Source: Saprospiraceae bacterium
GTDB taxonomy: Bacteria; Bacteroidota; Bacteroidia; Chitinophagales; Saprospiraceae
DNA length: 64,000 bases
NCBI GenBank assembly: GCA_016709995.1
Contig: JADJLQ010000002.1
Location: 434,001-498,000, forward strand
Direction of reading: 5' to 3'
A program made the translations under genes and the position numbers. Below the pieces are notes generated by a model. That model worked only from the letters and a program-made list of their open reading frames with translations, had not been told where the DNA came from and made no database searches. This document shows, one piece after another, positions 18,294 through 27,788 of this stretch. Positions within the stretch are counted from its first letter, which is position 1. Each line of letters begins with the position of its first letter.

Positions 18294-20453
18294 CTATTGC
18301 CCATTCCTTTTAAAAGTATAATTAAGATTTAGATACACGATTCTTCCTGACAGACCGGGCAACGCATTAGGTATCGTTTTATTAAATACGTTGTCTGTTC
18401 CGATTTGTATCTGCAGCGGTTTTAATCCATTCCATCCGATATTTATATTGGTCAAAGCGTATCCTTTGATAAATGCATCATAACGATCGAGTACATCATT
18501 GCCGCTTCGCTCAGAGATAAATACTTCTCCTCCCTGTACTACACCGGAATTGCTGCCGAGACCAGATTTACTTCGATAAATGATGCGCAAGGATCCGGTA
18601 AAAGGAGATTTTTCAGATTGATAATTTATTTTGAACTGAGCTGAGTGCCGGCTGCGGTTGGATAGACCAAAATAATCGCTTCTTTTCATTCGTACACTCG
18701 ACAGCGTCACAGGGTCTCTTCTAAATTTTAGCCCGGCTTTTAATAATTCTAACTGGTGTAGATCCAGTGCATATAATAATTGATAACCCATGCATATATT
18801 CAAAGCTGTATTGATGCGATGAGTGATATTGGCTTCAGCACCTTCTATCCTGACTTTATTGATATTAAAATAGCTGAACACATTGCTTCCGTTGATAAAT
18901 TGTGCGACAGGCTCTGTCTCTATAAGTTGGGATACATTGTGGTAATAGATCCCGAGGTCTGCTTTGGTATCCGGACTGGCGTTGATATGAACACCAGTAT
19001 TGACTGACAGCGATCTTTCTGGTTTGATCGGGCCCTCATTGGATATGTCTTTTAAATATCCTGCGATCTGCCCCTGTTGTTGCAATAATGCCAGTTTTGA
19101 TGTTAGCACTTCCCTGCCCAAGACACTATATCCACCGCCTGCTGCATTATTAAAATCAAGATAAAGCTGTCTGAAATCCGGAGCTTTAAATCCAAGTCCA
19201 AGTGATCCATTCCAGGTGATATTTTTTCTAATGGGAGTAGTAAAGGAAATCTTGGGACTTAACTGGCCACCATAGACATTGTTCTGATCATAGCGGAGGC
19301 CCAGGTTGACTTCTTTAAGATCCATGGGCTTAAAAGTATACTGCGCAAAAGCATAGGAAGTATATTGGTGTTGTGGATCCGCTGAACCGTAACGGATCGT
19401 TTTGACTTGTTCTTTGACCCATCCTGCACCAGCCAGCAATGTCTGTTTTTCGGATATTAAATATTTGGGGTTCCACTCTACTCTGGTAAATGATTGGTGA
19501 AAATCATCTGAGCTGATTTGTTCGTTGGTCTTGTCTTTGAGGTAATCTGCGACAGCGCTATACTGTGTATAATAGGTGCGCAAGGTGCTGTGCAACCGAG
19601 GAGTGATTTTGTATTTCCATACCGGATTGATCATCCAGTCATTGATGAGTCCCTTGCCGCGGGTGGCTATTTCGTTGACCAGGTATTCACTTTGCTGATG
19701 TTCTTCAAAATATCTACCACTGAGACTGAGCTCGTGGTGTCCGAGGTTGGCATTAAATTTTGAAAAGCCCGACCACTGTTGATGGGGAGATACGGTTTTG
19801 CCAAACGAAGCAGGACTAAGGTCATAACCGTCAGTAGCGTAACGGGATACTTGTACCAGGCCATCAGTAGATTTATTGGTCCAGCCACCGGTGGCATTGA
19901 TATCGCTGGTACGATTATTGGCTAATTTGAGGTTGATCTTTAAATGGTCCTGCTCAGTGCGCTCGGTTATGATATTGACTACACCTGCCAGGGCTTCTGA
20001 TCCGTAGAGGCTGCTGCTGGGGCCCTTGACGATTTCTATTTGTTTGATAGCATTTAGGGAGAGTCGGTTGAGATCCAAGAGTCCGGTATTACGGCCTACC
20101 AAAGGCTCCCCGTCCAATAAGATCAGGGTATAATCCGGATTGAATCCTTGCAGCTGGATCCCCGATCCAAGACCATTCACCTGTGGCACGATCTGAATGC
20201 CATTTTGCTCGGACAGGACCTGTTGTACCCTGTTGGCCCCAATCATATTGATTTGATTTTGAGACACAAACACTGCTGAAGTGGAGAGACTGGAGAGTTT
20301 GCGTCCATCCCTATGGGCGGTGATAAATATGGGATCTATTTCCTTTTCAAGTAAGGTGTCAGATTGCGCATAACCCGATAGGGCCATCACAAAATAAAAG
20401 GTTATTGTAAGGAAAAATCTCATCCTGAAGTACAAAGGTGTGATGTGTTTCAT
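18294..20453 (-). CDS. TonB-dependent outer-membrane receptor, probably haem or iron
   Basis: 719 residues. Signal peptide (FFLTITFYFVMALSGYAQS), plug domain with QVLSEQNGIQIVPQ, DYTLILLDGEPLVGR and IKQIEIVKGPSSSLYGSEAL, then a barrel ending near RIVYLNLNYTFKR. Unlike the two SusC proteins it lacks the extra N-terminal carboxypeptidase-like domain, so it belongs to the siderophore/haem/vitamin receptor group. The HmuY-like lipoprotein downstream and the divergent AraC regulator support haem or iron uptake. Expression is probably iron-responsive, but I did not identify an operator. Confidence 0.88.
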   Translation of the reverse strand: MKHITPLYFRMRFFLTITFYFVMALSGYAQSDTLLEKEIDPIFITAHRDGRKLSSLSTSAVFVSQNQINMIGANRVQQVLSEQNGIQIVPQVNGLGSGIQLQGFNPDYTLILLDGEPLVGRNTGLLDLNRLSLNAIKQIEIVKGPSSSLYGSEALAGVVNIITERTEQDHLKINLKLANNRTSDINATGGWTNKSTDGLVQVSRYATDGYDLSPASFGKTVSPHQQWSGFSKFNANLGHHELSLSGRYFEEHQQSEYLVNEIATRGKGLINDWMINPVWKYKITPRLHSTLRTYYTQYSAVADYLKDKTNEQISSDDFHQSFTRVEWNPKYLISEKQTLLAGAGWVKEQVKTIRYGSADPQHQYTSYAFAQYTFKPMDLKEVNLGLRYDQNNVYGGQLSPKISFTTPIRKNITWNGSLGLGFKAPDFRQLYLDFNNAAGGGYSVLGREVLTSKLALLQQQGQIAGYLKDISNEGPIKPERSLSVNTGVHINASPDTKADLGIYYHNVSQLIETEPVAQFINGSNVFSYFNINKVRIEGAEANITHRINTALNICMGYQLLYALDLHQLELLKAGLKFRRDPVTLSSVRMKRSDYFGLSNRSRHSAQFKINYQSEKSPFTGSLRIIYRSKSGLGSNSGVVQGGEVFISERSGNDVLDRYDAFIKGYALTNINIGWNGLKPLQIQIGTDNVFNKTIPNALPGLSGRIVYLNLNYTFKRNGQ

Positions 20454-20678
20454 CCATTAAATACCCTTGTACGGCAAAAGAATGCCCGTAAACGCTAAAT
20501 CTTGTCTGATATATATCAGTGTATATGCTACTAACTGTCAATTAATTGTGAATATATTTTCACTTTCATTATTAATTTAATTGTAGCCTATGATAAAAAA
20601 GTACCTTTAAACAACAAAAAGTGCCTCTTCACAGTTATTCACTATTTATCTGATTCGTTATTTAGTTTATCCTATTCC

Positions 20679-20686
20679 TATTTTTG
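20679..20686 (+). promoter_or_regulatory. Probable -7 box of the AraC regulator gene
   Basis: TATTTTTG matches TAnnTTTG and ends 19 bases before the start codon. A possible weak -33 element (TTCG, 20654-20657) lies 21 bases upstream. This sits in the 250-base divergent region shared with the TonB receptor gene. Confidence 0.45.
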
Positions 20687-20705
20687 AATTAAAACAGCCT
20701 TAATC

Positions 20706-21581
20706 ATGTCAAATTTTTCCTCATCCAGTCTTTTCCTTTCCCATCATGTCAACTTGTTTCAGGATCAGGGTATATCTTTTGACAGATATGAAAACCAGGG
20801 TGACCAACCAATCTTATTGGATGCTCAGCTCAGGAAAGATCGTATTCAATTCTTTTTTGGCCTCGAAGGCACCACCAGACTCCATTTTGGACCTTATATT
20901 CGAAGTATAGACTCAGAAAACATCACCTTTTTATTTAATCCTTTGCAGGAACACAATTTTCAGATTGAAATCACTCCAAATACCAAGCTCATCACTTTAT
21001 TTATTCCCCTCGAAAAACTACACAAACTTTTCACCACTGAAGATCTTCCCATACTCAGCAGCGATCACATCCAGCAAAAGATCTATCAGGACAAGCCCAT
21101 GCATCAGTCTATCTTGCTTACTTTATTGCCTTTATATAAAATCCAAATCAATAAGACCATCGAGCATACCTATTATTATGGCAAGTTCCTGGAGGTGGTG
21201 AGCCTGTATTTTTCCGACAAAGAGGCTGATAATACTTCCTGTCCTTTTCTCAATGATGAAAACATACTGAAGAAAATTAAAGAAGCAAAAGAAATCCTAA
21301 TCACTGAACTCAAAAATCCACCTACCATCGCCGAGCTGGCCCGCAAAGTAAGCATACCCGAGTATCAGCTAAAATCCGGATTTAAAGAACTGTATGGCAA
21401 TACTATCTATGGCTATGCACTGGCCAAAAAAATGGAGGTTGCTCGTAAACTCATGGATGTGGAAAACCTCCAGGTCAATGAAGTGGCCTATGATCTTGGT
21501 TATTCCAACCCCAGTCACTTTATTACCGCATTTAAAAAACAATACGGAGTGACTCCTAAAAAGTATTTGATGGGAAAATAG
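20706..21581 (+). CDS. AraC-family transcriptional regulator (PchR-like context)
   Basis: 291 residues. The N-terminal half is a probable ligand-sensing beta domain without a clear signature. The C-terminal 100 residues form the double helix-turn-helix: TIAELARKVSIPEYQLKSGF for the first, and VNEVAYDLGYSNPSHFITAF with KKQYGVTPKKY for the second, the usual AraC hallmark. It is transcribed away from the TonB receptor gene, an arrangement common for regulators of iron-uptake loci such as PchR. It is likely to control the receptor-HmuY pair in response to haem or iron; this is inference from position. Confidence 0.9.
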   Translation: MSNFSSSSLFLSHHVNLFQDQGISFDRYENQGDQPILLDAQLRKDRIQFFFGLEGTTRLHFGPYIRSIDSENITFLFNPLQEHNFQIEITPNTKLITLFIPLEKLHKLFTTEDLPILSSDHIQQKIYQDKPMHQSILLTLLPLYKIQINKTIEHTYYYGKFLEVVSLYFSDKEADNTSCPFLNDENILKKIKEAKEILITELKNPPTIAELARKVSIPEYQLKSGFKELYGNTIYGYALAKKMEVARKLMDVENLQVNEVAYDLGYSNPSHFITAFKKQYGVTPKKYLMGK

Positions 21582-21627
21582 TGTTCACCCCTCCTTCCTT
21601 AAATTTGAAGCCTGATTTTTTATAGTC

Positions 21628-22266
21628 ATGATCAAAAAATATATTTTACAGGGAACACTTCTGATACTTTTGATCGGTCTTGGATTAGACCTCTTTATGC
21701 CCATCAAACGAGATTTTAAAAAGTTTGATCCGGTACTAGTAGGTCACTTAGATGCCGCGATGTGGCGATCTTATTATGAAAAGAGATCAGTCAAACTGTT
21801 TTTGCAATTGGGTGAATTGATCCGATCACAATTTCATGCACCAGTAGTAAGATCTTATCTCATGGCCTATTATTCAGGAAAGGCAGCATTTGTTTTCAAA
21901 AAGGGTACGAATCGCGAAGAATATCTAAAAGCACTGCCATACCTGATCCGTTATTTTAAAGCGCTCCAAAATATCAGCGATACCCCCTTTGATTATGAGA
22001 CCCTGGCCAAAACGGAACTGGAGTGGTGGATCATACGCCGCGAACCGGAAAAATACAACACAGAAGATTGGAAAATACTGCTGGGTAGTGCAGCGGAGAC
22101 GATGTACCATATACCCGCCAATAGATTTGGCACTTATGCTGATCAACGAGTAAGAGCTATGGTCATGCGGGATAATAAAGGGACGCATATCACCGAAAAA
22201 GATTGGGCCGAGATCGATGGATTGTGTGTGGAAGCCTGGAGGTCTTTTGATAAGGTACTCAGGTAA
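21628..22266 (+). CDS. Hypothetical protein with N-terminal membrane anchor
   Basis: 212 residues, not recognised. An N-terminal hydrophobic segment (YILQGTLLILLIGLGLDLF) should anchor it, with the rest on the far side of the membrane. The body is helical and rich in aromatic and charged residues (RYFKALQNISDTPFDYETL, ELEWWIIRREPEKYNTEDW), as in a TPR-like or receptor-like helical domain, but I see no repeat signature. It follows the AraC gene after 46 bases and ends nine bases before the convergent GT87 gene, leaving no room for a separate terminator. Similar anonymous proteins occur in Bacteroidota, so I take it as a real gene. Confidence 0.65.
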   Translation: MIKKYILQGTLLILLIGLGLDLFMPIKRDFKKFDPVLVGHLDAAMWRSYYEKRSVKLFLQLGELIRSQFHAPVVRSYLMAYYSGKAAFVFKKGTNREEYLKALPYLIRYFKALQNISDTPFDYETLAKTELEWWIIRREPEKYNTEDWKILLGSAAETMYHIPANRFGTYADQRVRAMVMRDNKGTHITEKDWAEIDGLCVEAWRSFDKVLR

Positions 22267-22275
22267 TCAAGAGAA

Positions 22276-23469
22276 CTAGTATGAATTTTTATCCCCTTTC
22301 TTAAACGACATTCCCACCCTCATCAATTCTGCAAAAATAATCCCGTAAACTAAAATCACCGGCCATACCTTCACATGATAGGGTACGAAATATACCTTGC
22401 GGATAAAGACTGGAAAAATATCTGAAGTACTTAATTCTGCAAACACCAAGGAAAAGATCAATATTAGCGTGTCTAAGTTCGACACCTGATTCTTTGAAAA
22501 ATACCAGATTCCAATACCTACTATTGCTACAATAAAAGTCGCCGACTCGCTTTTGTGATTAAATATTATAAGCGTCAATAACAATAAACTGAGGTAAGAA
22601 GTGCGCAATGACAGGGATTGAAATTTTCGCATAGGGATCAGACAAACCAGGGTCAGAATCACACCCAACAGCTGGATCATTGATTTAGCGTGAAAATTGG
22701 GAAATATTAAATTCAACAACCCCATCAGGGATAAGCCATACGAAGTATCATGATCATGACTCAGCATATACCACCAACCCTGGTACTGCATCCACAAGGA
22801 GGACCAGGAGGTCACGAGCAAGGGCAAGAAGCACAACATGATTGAACATGAGACGGCAGTAAGGAAGTATTTGGTTTTGTGTGGATAAAAGAAAAACAAC
22901 AAAACTCCAAGTCCTGCGTATATCTTAATAAAAGCAGCGATCACGATCCACACAGCCGCCCGCCCACTCCGATCCGATTCGAGGTCCAAAAATGATAGGA
23001 TAAGCAGACCCGCCATCAAGGCATTGGACTGGGCATGCTGGGTAGTCAATACCAATTCAGGGATCATAAAAAGCAACAACAACCCTGCTTTTTTCTCCCA
23101 GGGAGCTCCCCGATAGAGTAATACCCATAACAGGAATAAAATATTAAGGACATTCCACAAAGTGAGTCCCAGCAGATCAGGCATGTTCGAAAACATACCA
23201 AATACCAGGGCAAATGCAGGGCTGTATTTATATAGGTCATGATGCTCCCCGGGATACGAAACATACATGTCCTGATTTTCTAAAAGATGAAAATGCGATT
23301 GTTTAAAGATCACATAATTATTATAATGAGTGTATCTCGGAGCGGTAGTGTCAAATGATTTTAAAGGAAGTCGGTATTGAAGAAAACTAACCACCATCGT
23401 GACAAGAGCCGCCACCAGGAGGACCATTTTTTTCTTTTTGCCAGCTACAGTCCAATCAATGCTTTTCAT
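22276..23469 (-). CDS. GT87-like polytopic membrane glycosyltransferase (DUF2029)
   Basis: 397 residues with about ten membrane helices. A periplasmic loop near residues 45-80 contains KYSPAFALVFGMF, and VLTTQHAQSNALMAGLLIL and AAFIKIYAGLGVLLFFF follow; all are hallmarks of the GT87/DUF2029 family, polyprenol-phosphate-dependent glycosyltransferases. Acceptor and sugar are unknown. The annotated start overlaps the upstream doc-like gene by 14 bases; a second Met at codon 15 (MVLLVAALVTM) would remove the overlap and also fits a membrane start. It is probably expressed from the toxin-antitoxin promoter by read-through. Confidence 0.8.
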   Translation of the reverse strand: MKSIDWTVAGKKKKMVLLVAALVTMVVSFLQYRLPLKSFDTTAPRYTHYNNYVIFKQSHFHLLENQDMYVSYPGEHHDLYKYSPAFALVFGMFSNMPDLLGLTLWNVLNILFLLWVLLYRGAPWEKKAGLLLLFMIPELVLTTQHAQSNALMAGLLILSFLDLESDRSGRAAVWIVIAAFIKIYAGLGVLLFFFYPHKTKYFLTAVSCSIMLCFLPLLVTSWSSLWMQYQGWWYMLSHDHDTSYGLSLMGLLNLIFPNFHAKSMIQLLGVILTLVCLIPMRKFQSLSLRTSYLSLLLLTLIIFNHKSESATFIVAIVGIGIWYFSKNQVSNLDTLILIFSLVFAELSTSDIFPVFIRKVYFVPYHVKVWPVILVYGIIFAELMRVGMSFKKGDKNSY

Positions 23470-23890
23470 CCGGGCCTTTCCTGCGTGTAGTTAATGGAAT
23501 AGTATTGGAAGCAAACCAGGTCCTGCATTCATCAAGACTGATCTCGCCGGAGGCAACTGAAAGGATAAATAAAATTAATTCTTTGTTCGAGAGATCACTT
23601 TTGAATTGATAAGCATTTAATTTAAGGAATGCTAAAGCTGCTTCCAGTCCAGTCCTTTTATTTCCGTCGGAAAAAATATGATTGCAAATGATATTAAAAC
23701 AATAAAGCGCCGCTTTATCAGATATTAAAGGATAAATAGGCTGATCAAACATTTCAGCTTGAATTGCTTCAAGTAAATAATCTAAATTTTCTTCATGTAG
23801 AAAATTGTAAGGATGTAGATAATTTCCTCCGTGTGTCTCAATGGTGCTTTTATTAATAAAAATAATGTCTTCTTTATCTAGATATATCAT
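23456..23890 (-). CDS. Doc-type Fic-domain toxin (death-on-curing family)
   Basis: 144 residues. The Fic core motif is present as HIFSDGNKRTGLEAALAFL (HxFxxGNKRtg), with the preceding helix KAALYCFNIICNH. Doc proteins phosphorylate EF-Tu with this motif and differ from AMPylating Fic proteins in having K where most Fic have another residue (GNKR). The N-terminus IIFINKSTIETHGGN matches Doc too. The start codon shares one base with the stop of a 61-codon partner gene (TAATG), the expected antitoxin position. Two-gene toxin-antitoxin module, fairly secure. Confidence 0.85.
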   Translation of the reverse strand: MIYLDKEDIIFINKSTIETHGGNYLHPYNFLHEENLDYLLEAIQAEMFDQPIYPLISDKAALYCFNIICNHIFSDGNKRTGLEAALAFLKLNAYQFKSDLSNKELILFILSVASGEISLDECRTWFASNTIPLTTRRKGPDEKH

Positions 23891-24075
23891 TATGCCAAAG
23901 CCTTAAAAACTTCTTCATATCTTTCAAAATCTTCCTTGATTATGGATTTAAGTTTTTCAGATTTGGCGAGCAGGATTTCTTCATTTATTTCAACTATCAA
24001 TTGCCTTATAAAAAAAGGATCCTCCTTGACCAATTTCTTAAGGTTTAATTTGATTTTTTCATTTTCTGCTATCAT
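23890..24075 (-). CDS. Small antitoxin-like partner of the Doc-type toxin
   Basis: 61 residues, very charged and mostly helical (KIKLNLKKLVKEDPFFIRQL, then EINEEILLAKSEKLKSII). It has no recognisable DNA-binding motif, but the size, position directly upstream of doc and one-base overlap fit a Phd-analogous antitoxin. The central KEDPFFIRQLI recurs, as far as I recall, in small proteins next to Doc genes. Function by context. Confidence 0.65.
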   Translation of the reverse strand: MIAENEKIKLNLKKLVKEDPFFIRQLIVEINEEILLAKSEKLKSIIKEDFERYEEVFKALA

Positions 24076-24113
24076 TTTTCAAAATTTAAAAAAGCGACTA
24101 CTTATAATTATTT

Positions 24114-24121
24114 CAAAAATA
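24114..24121 (-). promoter_or_regulatory. Probable -7 box of the doc module
   Basis: On the minus strand this reads TATTTTTG, matching TAnnTTTG, about 38 bases ahead of the antitoxin start. No -33 box is evident and no inverted repeat was seen, in contrast to the hicAB promoter. Confidence 0.4.
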
Positions 24122-24168
24122 GGGATTTCTAGCTAATCTTGAAGATTTTAGATCTCCTAACGCCCACT

Positions 24169-25689
24169 TCAATTATATCTTTTATTCTTAATCACTATCC
24201 CGGGATTTATATTTGTATATCGGGCCTCCGTCCAAACACACTGGCCATTGACATATACTTGTTCGATCCCTTCGCTCAAGGCATATGGATCTTGAAGTGT
24301 AGAGCGATCTCGCACCATGTCAGGGTCGATGATGACCAGGTCTGCAAAATATCCATGGCTGATTTTTCCTCTCATCACTATACCCATATGGTCTGCACTC
24401 AATGAAGTCATTTTTCGGATAGCTTCTTCTAGTGGAAAAACCTGAAGCATTTTGACATAATGATCGAGCACCCTGGGAAAACTGCCGGTCCCTCGAGGAT
24501 GGCGGCCTCCCCCAAATCCATCACTACAGATATTGGCCTGGGGCCATTGCATAAAAGTGACGATGTCAGATTCTGTCATCGATCGTCCCATAACCGACTC
24601 TTCCGCTTTGGCTTCGTGGGCGAGTTTGATCAGGTACATATACGTATCTGCAGGGTCTTCTTTTCTATCGAGGGCGATGTCTGCTATGCTTTTGCCCACC
24701 CATTCAGGTCGCGCATCATATCTGGACAGGATCATGCCTTCCGGTGGAGTTAGTTCCCGCAATGCAAATTCAGCACTTGTTTTATTGTCAAAATCCCGTT
24801 TAGGAAATTGAACCCCCAAATCCGACAACCAAAAATCATAAGGGTAGATGTCAGCAGTGATCTGTATGCCTTCTGCCCTGGCTTGATCGAGTCGCTGCAC
24901 GATGTCAGTAGACTTCCCCCATTTAGACTTCATCGCTATTTTGAGATGCGATATTTGGACGGGCATATTCGTCCTTTTACCAATGTCTATGATTTCTTCA
25001 ATAGCAGATTCAAGATGGATGTCTTCCGACCTGAGGTGTGAGATGTATCTTCCGTCGAGGCGGGCTGCCGCAAGGGCCAGGCTCATGACTTCTTCTTTGG
25101 ATGAATATATACCCGGATCATATTCGAGGCCGGTGCTGAGACCCAATGCTCCGGATTTGATCTCGCGAATGACCAGTTTTTTCATTGCCTTTACCTCAGA
25201 CCTGGTAGCAAGCCGATTGGCATCTTTATTGCCCATTACTTCATATCTAATGGTGTTGTGACCAGCATAGGAGGCGAGATTTACCGGCAGACCTTTTTGT
25301 TGTCTTTCGCGGAAATAGTCCTGTATCGGCAAATAGGAGGATCCATCCTGACCTACTATCAGGGTCGTGATACCCTGGCAAAGAAACGAACTGAACTGCG
25401 CCGTATCATCCAGGTTACGTGAGTGATGACTATGGGTGTCGATGAATCCAGGTGCAAGCACCAGTCGACCGTGCCCCTCAATGATTTTTTCGTTGATTTG
25501 TGGGATAAGATTGCCCATCAAGACTATTTTATCCCCCCTGACCCGAATATCTTTTAATTCACCGGGGTGACCCGTTCCGTCTATGACGATAAAGTCTTTG
25601 AATAAATAAGATTGACCTGATAAGCTCATTGACAATGTCAAAAACAGCAAGGAGCTACAGTATCGTAAGTTTAAAAACAATTTAGTCAT
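24169..25689 (-). CDS. N-acyl-D-amino-acid deacylase / D-aminoacylase-type amidohydrolase, secreted
   Basis: 506 residues with a signal peptide (SSLLFLTLSMSLSGQS). Amidohydrolase fold: beta-sandwich start (DFIVIDGTGHPGELKDIRV), metal-binding HxH at H86 and H88 (GFIDTHSHHSR), GITTLIVGQDGSS, GALGLSTGLEYDPG, the metal-ligand His in ISHLRSE and QISHLKIA, and ICSDGFGGGRHPRG with the catalytic Asp near the end. These are the features of D-aminoacylases, which free D-amino acids from N-acyl forms, as in cell-wall turnover. It is transcribed divergently from the lipoprotein gene to its right. Confidence 0.87.
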   Translation of the reverse strand: MTKLFLNLRYCSSLLFLTLSMSLSGQSYLFKDFIVIDGTGHPGELKDIRVRGDKIVLMGNLIPQINEKIIEGHGRLVLAPGFIDTHSHHSRNLDDTAQFSSFLCQGITTLIVGQDGSSYLPIQDYFRERQQKGLPVNLASYAGHNTIRYEVMGNKDANRLATRSEVKAMKKLVIREIKSGALGLSTGLEYDPGIYSSKEEVMSLALAAARLDGRYISHLRSEDIHLESAIEEIIDIGKRTNMPVQISHLKIAMKSKWGKSTDIVQRLDQARAEGIQITADIYPYDFWLSDLGVQFPKRDFDNKTSAEFALRELTPPEGMILSRYDARPEWVGKSIADIALDRKEDPADTYMYLIKLAHEAKAEESVMGRSMTESDIVTFMQWPQANICSDGFGGGRHPRGTGSFPRVLDHYVKMLQVFPLEEAIRKMTSLSADHMGIVMRGKISHGYFADLVIIDPDMVRDRSTLQDPYALSEGIEQVYVNGQCVWTEARYTNINPGIVIKNKRYN

Positions 25690-25726
25690 TATACAGCCAC
25701 CTGAAATTAATATCTTTAAGGTGTAA

Positions 25727-26497
25727 ATGTCTAAAAATAATGATTTAATAAAGATTCTAAATTTTGCAGCCTCTCCTTATCTAAATTTAATCGTGGTGGC
25801 TGTAGTCTTTGCATTATCGATCGCCGGTTGCAGTAAGGAGGACACCACTGATCAAATCATTATTAAGGGTAAAATCATCAATAATGAAACTGGCAAAGGT
25901 GCTGCCAGGGTCAATGTTTATACTGATTATGGGATACCTTGTTGTGGGGGGATTGCACAAAAACTAGGGTCTGACAGTACGTTTACTTCAGGGACAGGAG
26001 ATTTTGAATTAGTGATAGATTATCCGAAGGATACCAATATCTATCGTTTTATCACTTATGTCAAAGCTTTCCCCTTAATCAATAAGTTTTATTATTATTT
26101 TGATACCTTGGTTGAAGGAATAGGGGTCATTGATTTTGAATATGACCAAATGGTGGTACCCTCCGGTCCGGTCATTAAATTACCGGATGGTTTTGTCCAC
26201 CAATGCAATTTTACTATTCACCCCATTGGGCTGCTGGAGGCTGATTTGTCACAAGATGTTTTACCGCTAAATGATACACTACATTTTGTTATCACACGGC
26301 TGGACAACCGCCAGTTATTTTATGATTATACCGTATACCCTGACAGCAGATTTAAGATGATAAGAATTCCGCTTCCGGCCGAGATCCCTGTAGAAATGAC
26401 CACGATCATCACCAATGAAGGCGGCTACCGAAAGGAACTGATCCATACTTTATATTTGAGAAAAAATGAAAGAATGCCTTGGTTAGTATATCATTGA
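25727..26497 (+). CDS. Hypothetical lipoprotein with carboxypeptidase-regulatory-like fold
   Basis: 256 residues. Long N-terminus then a lipobox (VVFALSIAGC). The segment IIIKGKIINNETGKGAARVN resembles the start of carboxypeptidase-regulatory-like or transthyretin-type beta domains common in Bacteroidota lipoproteins. The remainder is probably beta-rich with no known signature. The start is likely, though codon 1 precedes a somewhat long n-region; an internal start was not evident. Function unknown. A TATCTTTA box eight bases upstream of the ATG resembles the -7 element. Confidence 0.65.
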   Translation: MSKNNDLIKILNFAASPYLNLIVVAVVFALSIAGCSKEDTTDQIIIKGKIINNETGKGAARVNVYTDYGIPCCGGIAQKLGSDSTFTSGTGDFELVIDYPKDTNIYRFITYVKAFPLINKFYYYFDTLVEGIGVIDFEYDQMVVPSGPVIKLPDGFVHQCNFTIHPIGLLEADLSQDVLPLNDTLHFVITRLDNRQLFYDYTVYPDSRFKMIRIPLPAEIPVEMTTIITNEGGYRKELIHTLYLRKNERMPWLVYH

Positions 26498-26596
26498 ATA
26501 GTTAATACTCATGAGGGTATTCGACCCTTGCTCCACCGGACCCTGAATGGCAGGTGAAGCAAGTATTAAAATTGAAAATATAAGTATCTTTCCAGT

Positions 26597-27412
26597 ATGA
26601 CATTTAAAAACAAGACCATTTTCATCACTGGTGGAAGCCGGGGTATCGGCAAAGCCATCGCTTTACGTATGGCCCGCGAAGGTGCCAATATCGTAATCGC
26701 TGCTAAAACAGTGGAAGAAAATGCTAAAATACCGGGTACGATCTATTCGGCAGCTGAGGAGATCGAAGCAGCCGGTGGCAGGGCCCTTCCTCTGCAGGTA
26801 GATATTCGCTATGAAGACCAGGTCGCAGGAGCTATTGCCAAAACGGTCGAAACATTTGGAGGTATCGATATCCTGATCAACAATGCCAGTGCTATCTCTC
26901 TCACCGATACCCCAAATACAGATATGAAGCGCTACGATCTCATGCATAATATCAATGTACGTGGCAATTTTATGGCGACGAAGTATGCACTGCCCCATCT
27001 CAAAAAATCATCCAATCCTCATATCCTGGTATTGTCACCCCCTTTGAGCCTGGATCCCAAATGGTATGGCAATCATCTGGCATATACCCTCAGCAAAATG
27101 AATATGAGTCTATGTGTACTGGGTTGGGCCGAAGAGTTTAGAGAGATGATAGCAGTCAATGCCCTCTGGCCTCGTACCACGATCGCTACAGCTGCAGTAC
27201 AGAATCTGCTCGGGGGTGATCAGATGATTCGTATGTCACGGATACCGGATATCCTGGCTGATACAGCATATTATATCTTTCTGCGAAATGCAAATACCTG
27301 CACCGGAAGATTTTGTATTGATGAAGAGATTCTTGCGGAGGAAGGTATCACAGATTTGGACAAATATGCAGTGGATCCTTCATCAGAGTTGATGCCCGAT
27401 TTGTTTTTATAG
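26597..27412 (+). CDS. SDR-family oxidoreductase, HSDL2-like
   Basis: 271 residues of a classical short-chain dehydrogenase: nucleotide-binding TGGSRGIGKAIALRMAREG (residues 11-29), DILINNASAISL, and the active-site segment with Tyr near 162 and Lys four residues on (YTLSK). The wording NTDMKRYDLMHNINVRGNF and NALWPRTTIATAA matches the hydroxysteroid-dehydrogenase-like-2 branch, proposed to act in lipid or fatty-acid metabolism. The start fits: a TATCTTTC box ends six bases before ATG. Substrate unknown. Confidence 0.88.
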   Translation: MTFKNKTIFITGGSRGIGKAIALRMAREGANIVIAAKTVEENAKIPGTIYSAAEEIEAAGGRALPLQVDIRYEDQVAGAIAKTVETFGGIDILINNASAISLTDTPNTDMKRYDLMHNINVRGNFMATKYALPHLKKSSNPHILVLSPPLSLDPKWYGNHLAYTLSKMNMSLCVLGWAEEFREMIAVNALWPRTTIATAAVQNLLGGDQMIRMSRIPDILADTAYYIFLRNANTCTGRFCIDEEILAEEGITDLDKYAVDPSSELMPDLFL

Positions 27413-27788
27413 GTTCGGATACAATGGCCTGGTGGCAGAATGATATACTCCATCCCATCATTTAGGGATCTCCTTCCAAAAAGCGAAACAGAAGATATCC
27501 TACCGCCCTGATCATAGGAGAAAAGGATATGGTAGTTTATGGATCCAGGAGATAATCAAGCCATGTCTTTTAATCGGTCTGATACCAGCCTCGCGAAGAA
27601 ATCTGGAAAATATCACCTCAGGAATGAGCTTGATCTAAGGAGAAAAGCGCCTGGCAGATTACATGATCACGGAAAAAATAAATGGCTAACCGGACACTTA
27701 ACTTACGTGGCATAGTCTGCTTATTATTCATCAAAACTTATAGTTATATTTACTTATTCATTATAATATCAATTGTCTAATAACGAAT
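27413..27788. other. Spacer, possibly holding a decayed acetyltransferase fragment
   Basis: 376 bases without an intact gene. One forward frame (from about 27500) reads HRRKGYGSLWIQEIIK then GLIPASRRNLENITSG before a stop, vaguely like the acetyl-CoA-binding motif A and following strand of GNAT proteins. The match is weak and short, and I cannot call it a gene. Confidence 0.25.

Noticed and set aside
27500..27700. GNAT acetyltransferase remnant
   Set aside because: RRKGYG and the following strand are suggestive but too short, with stops nearby and no conserved remainder.
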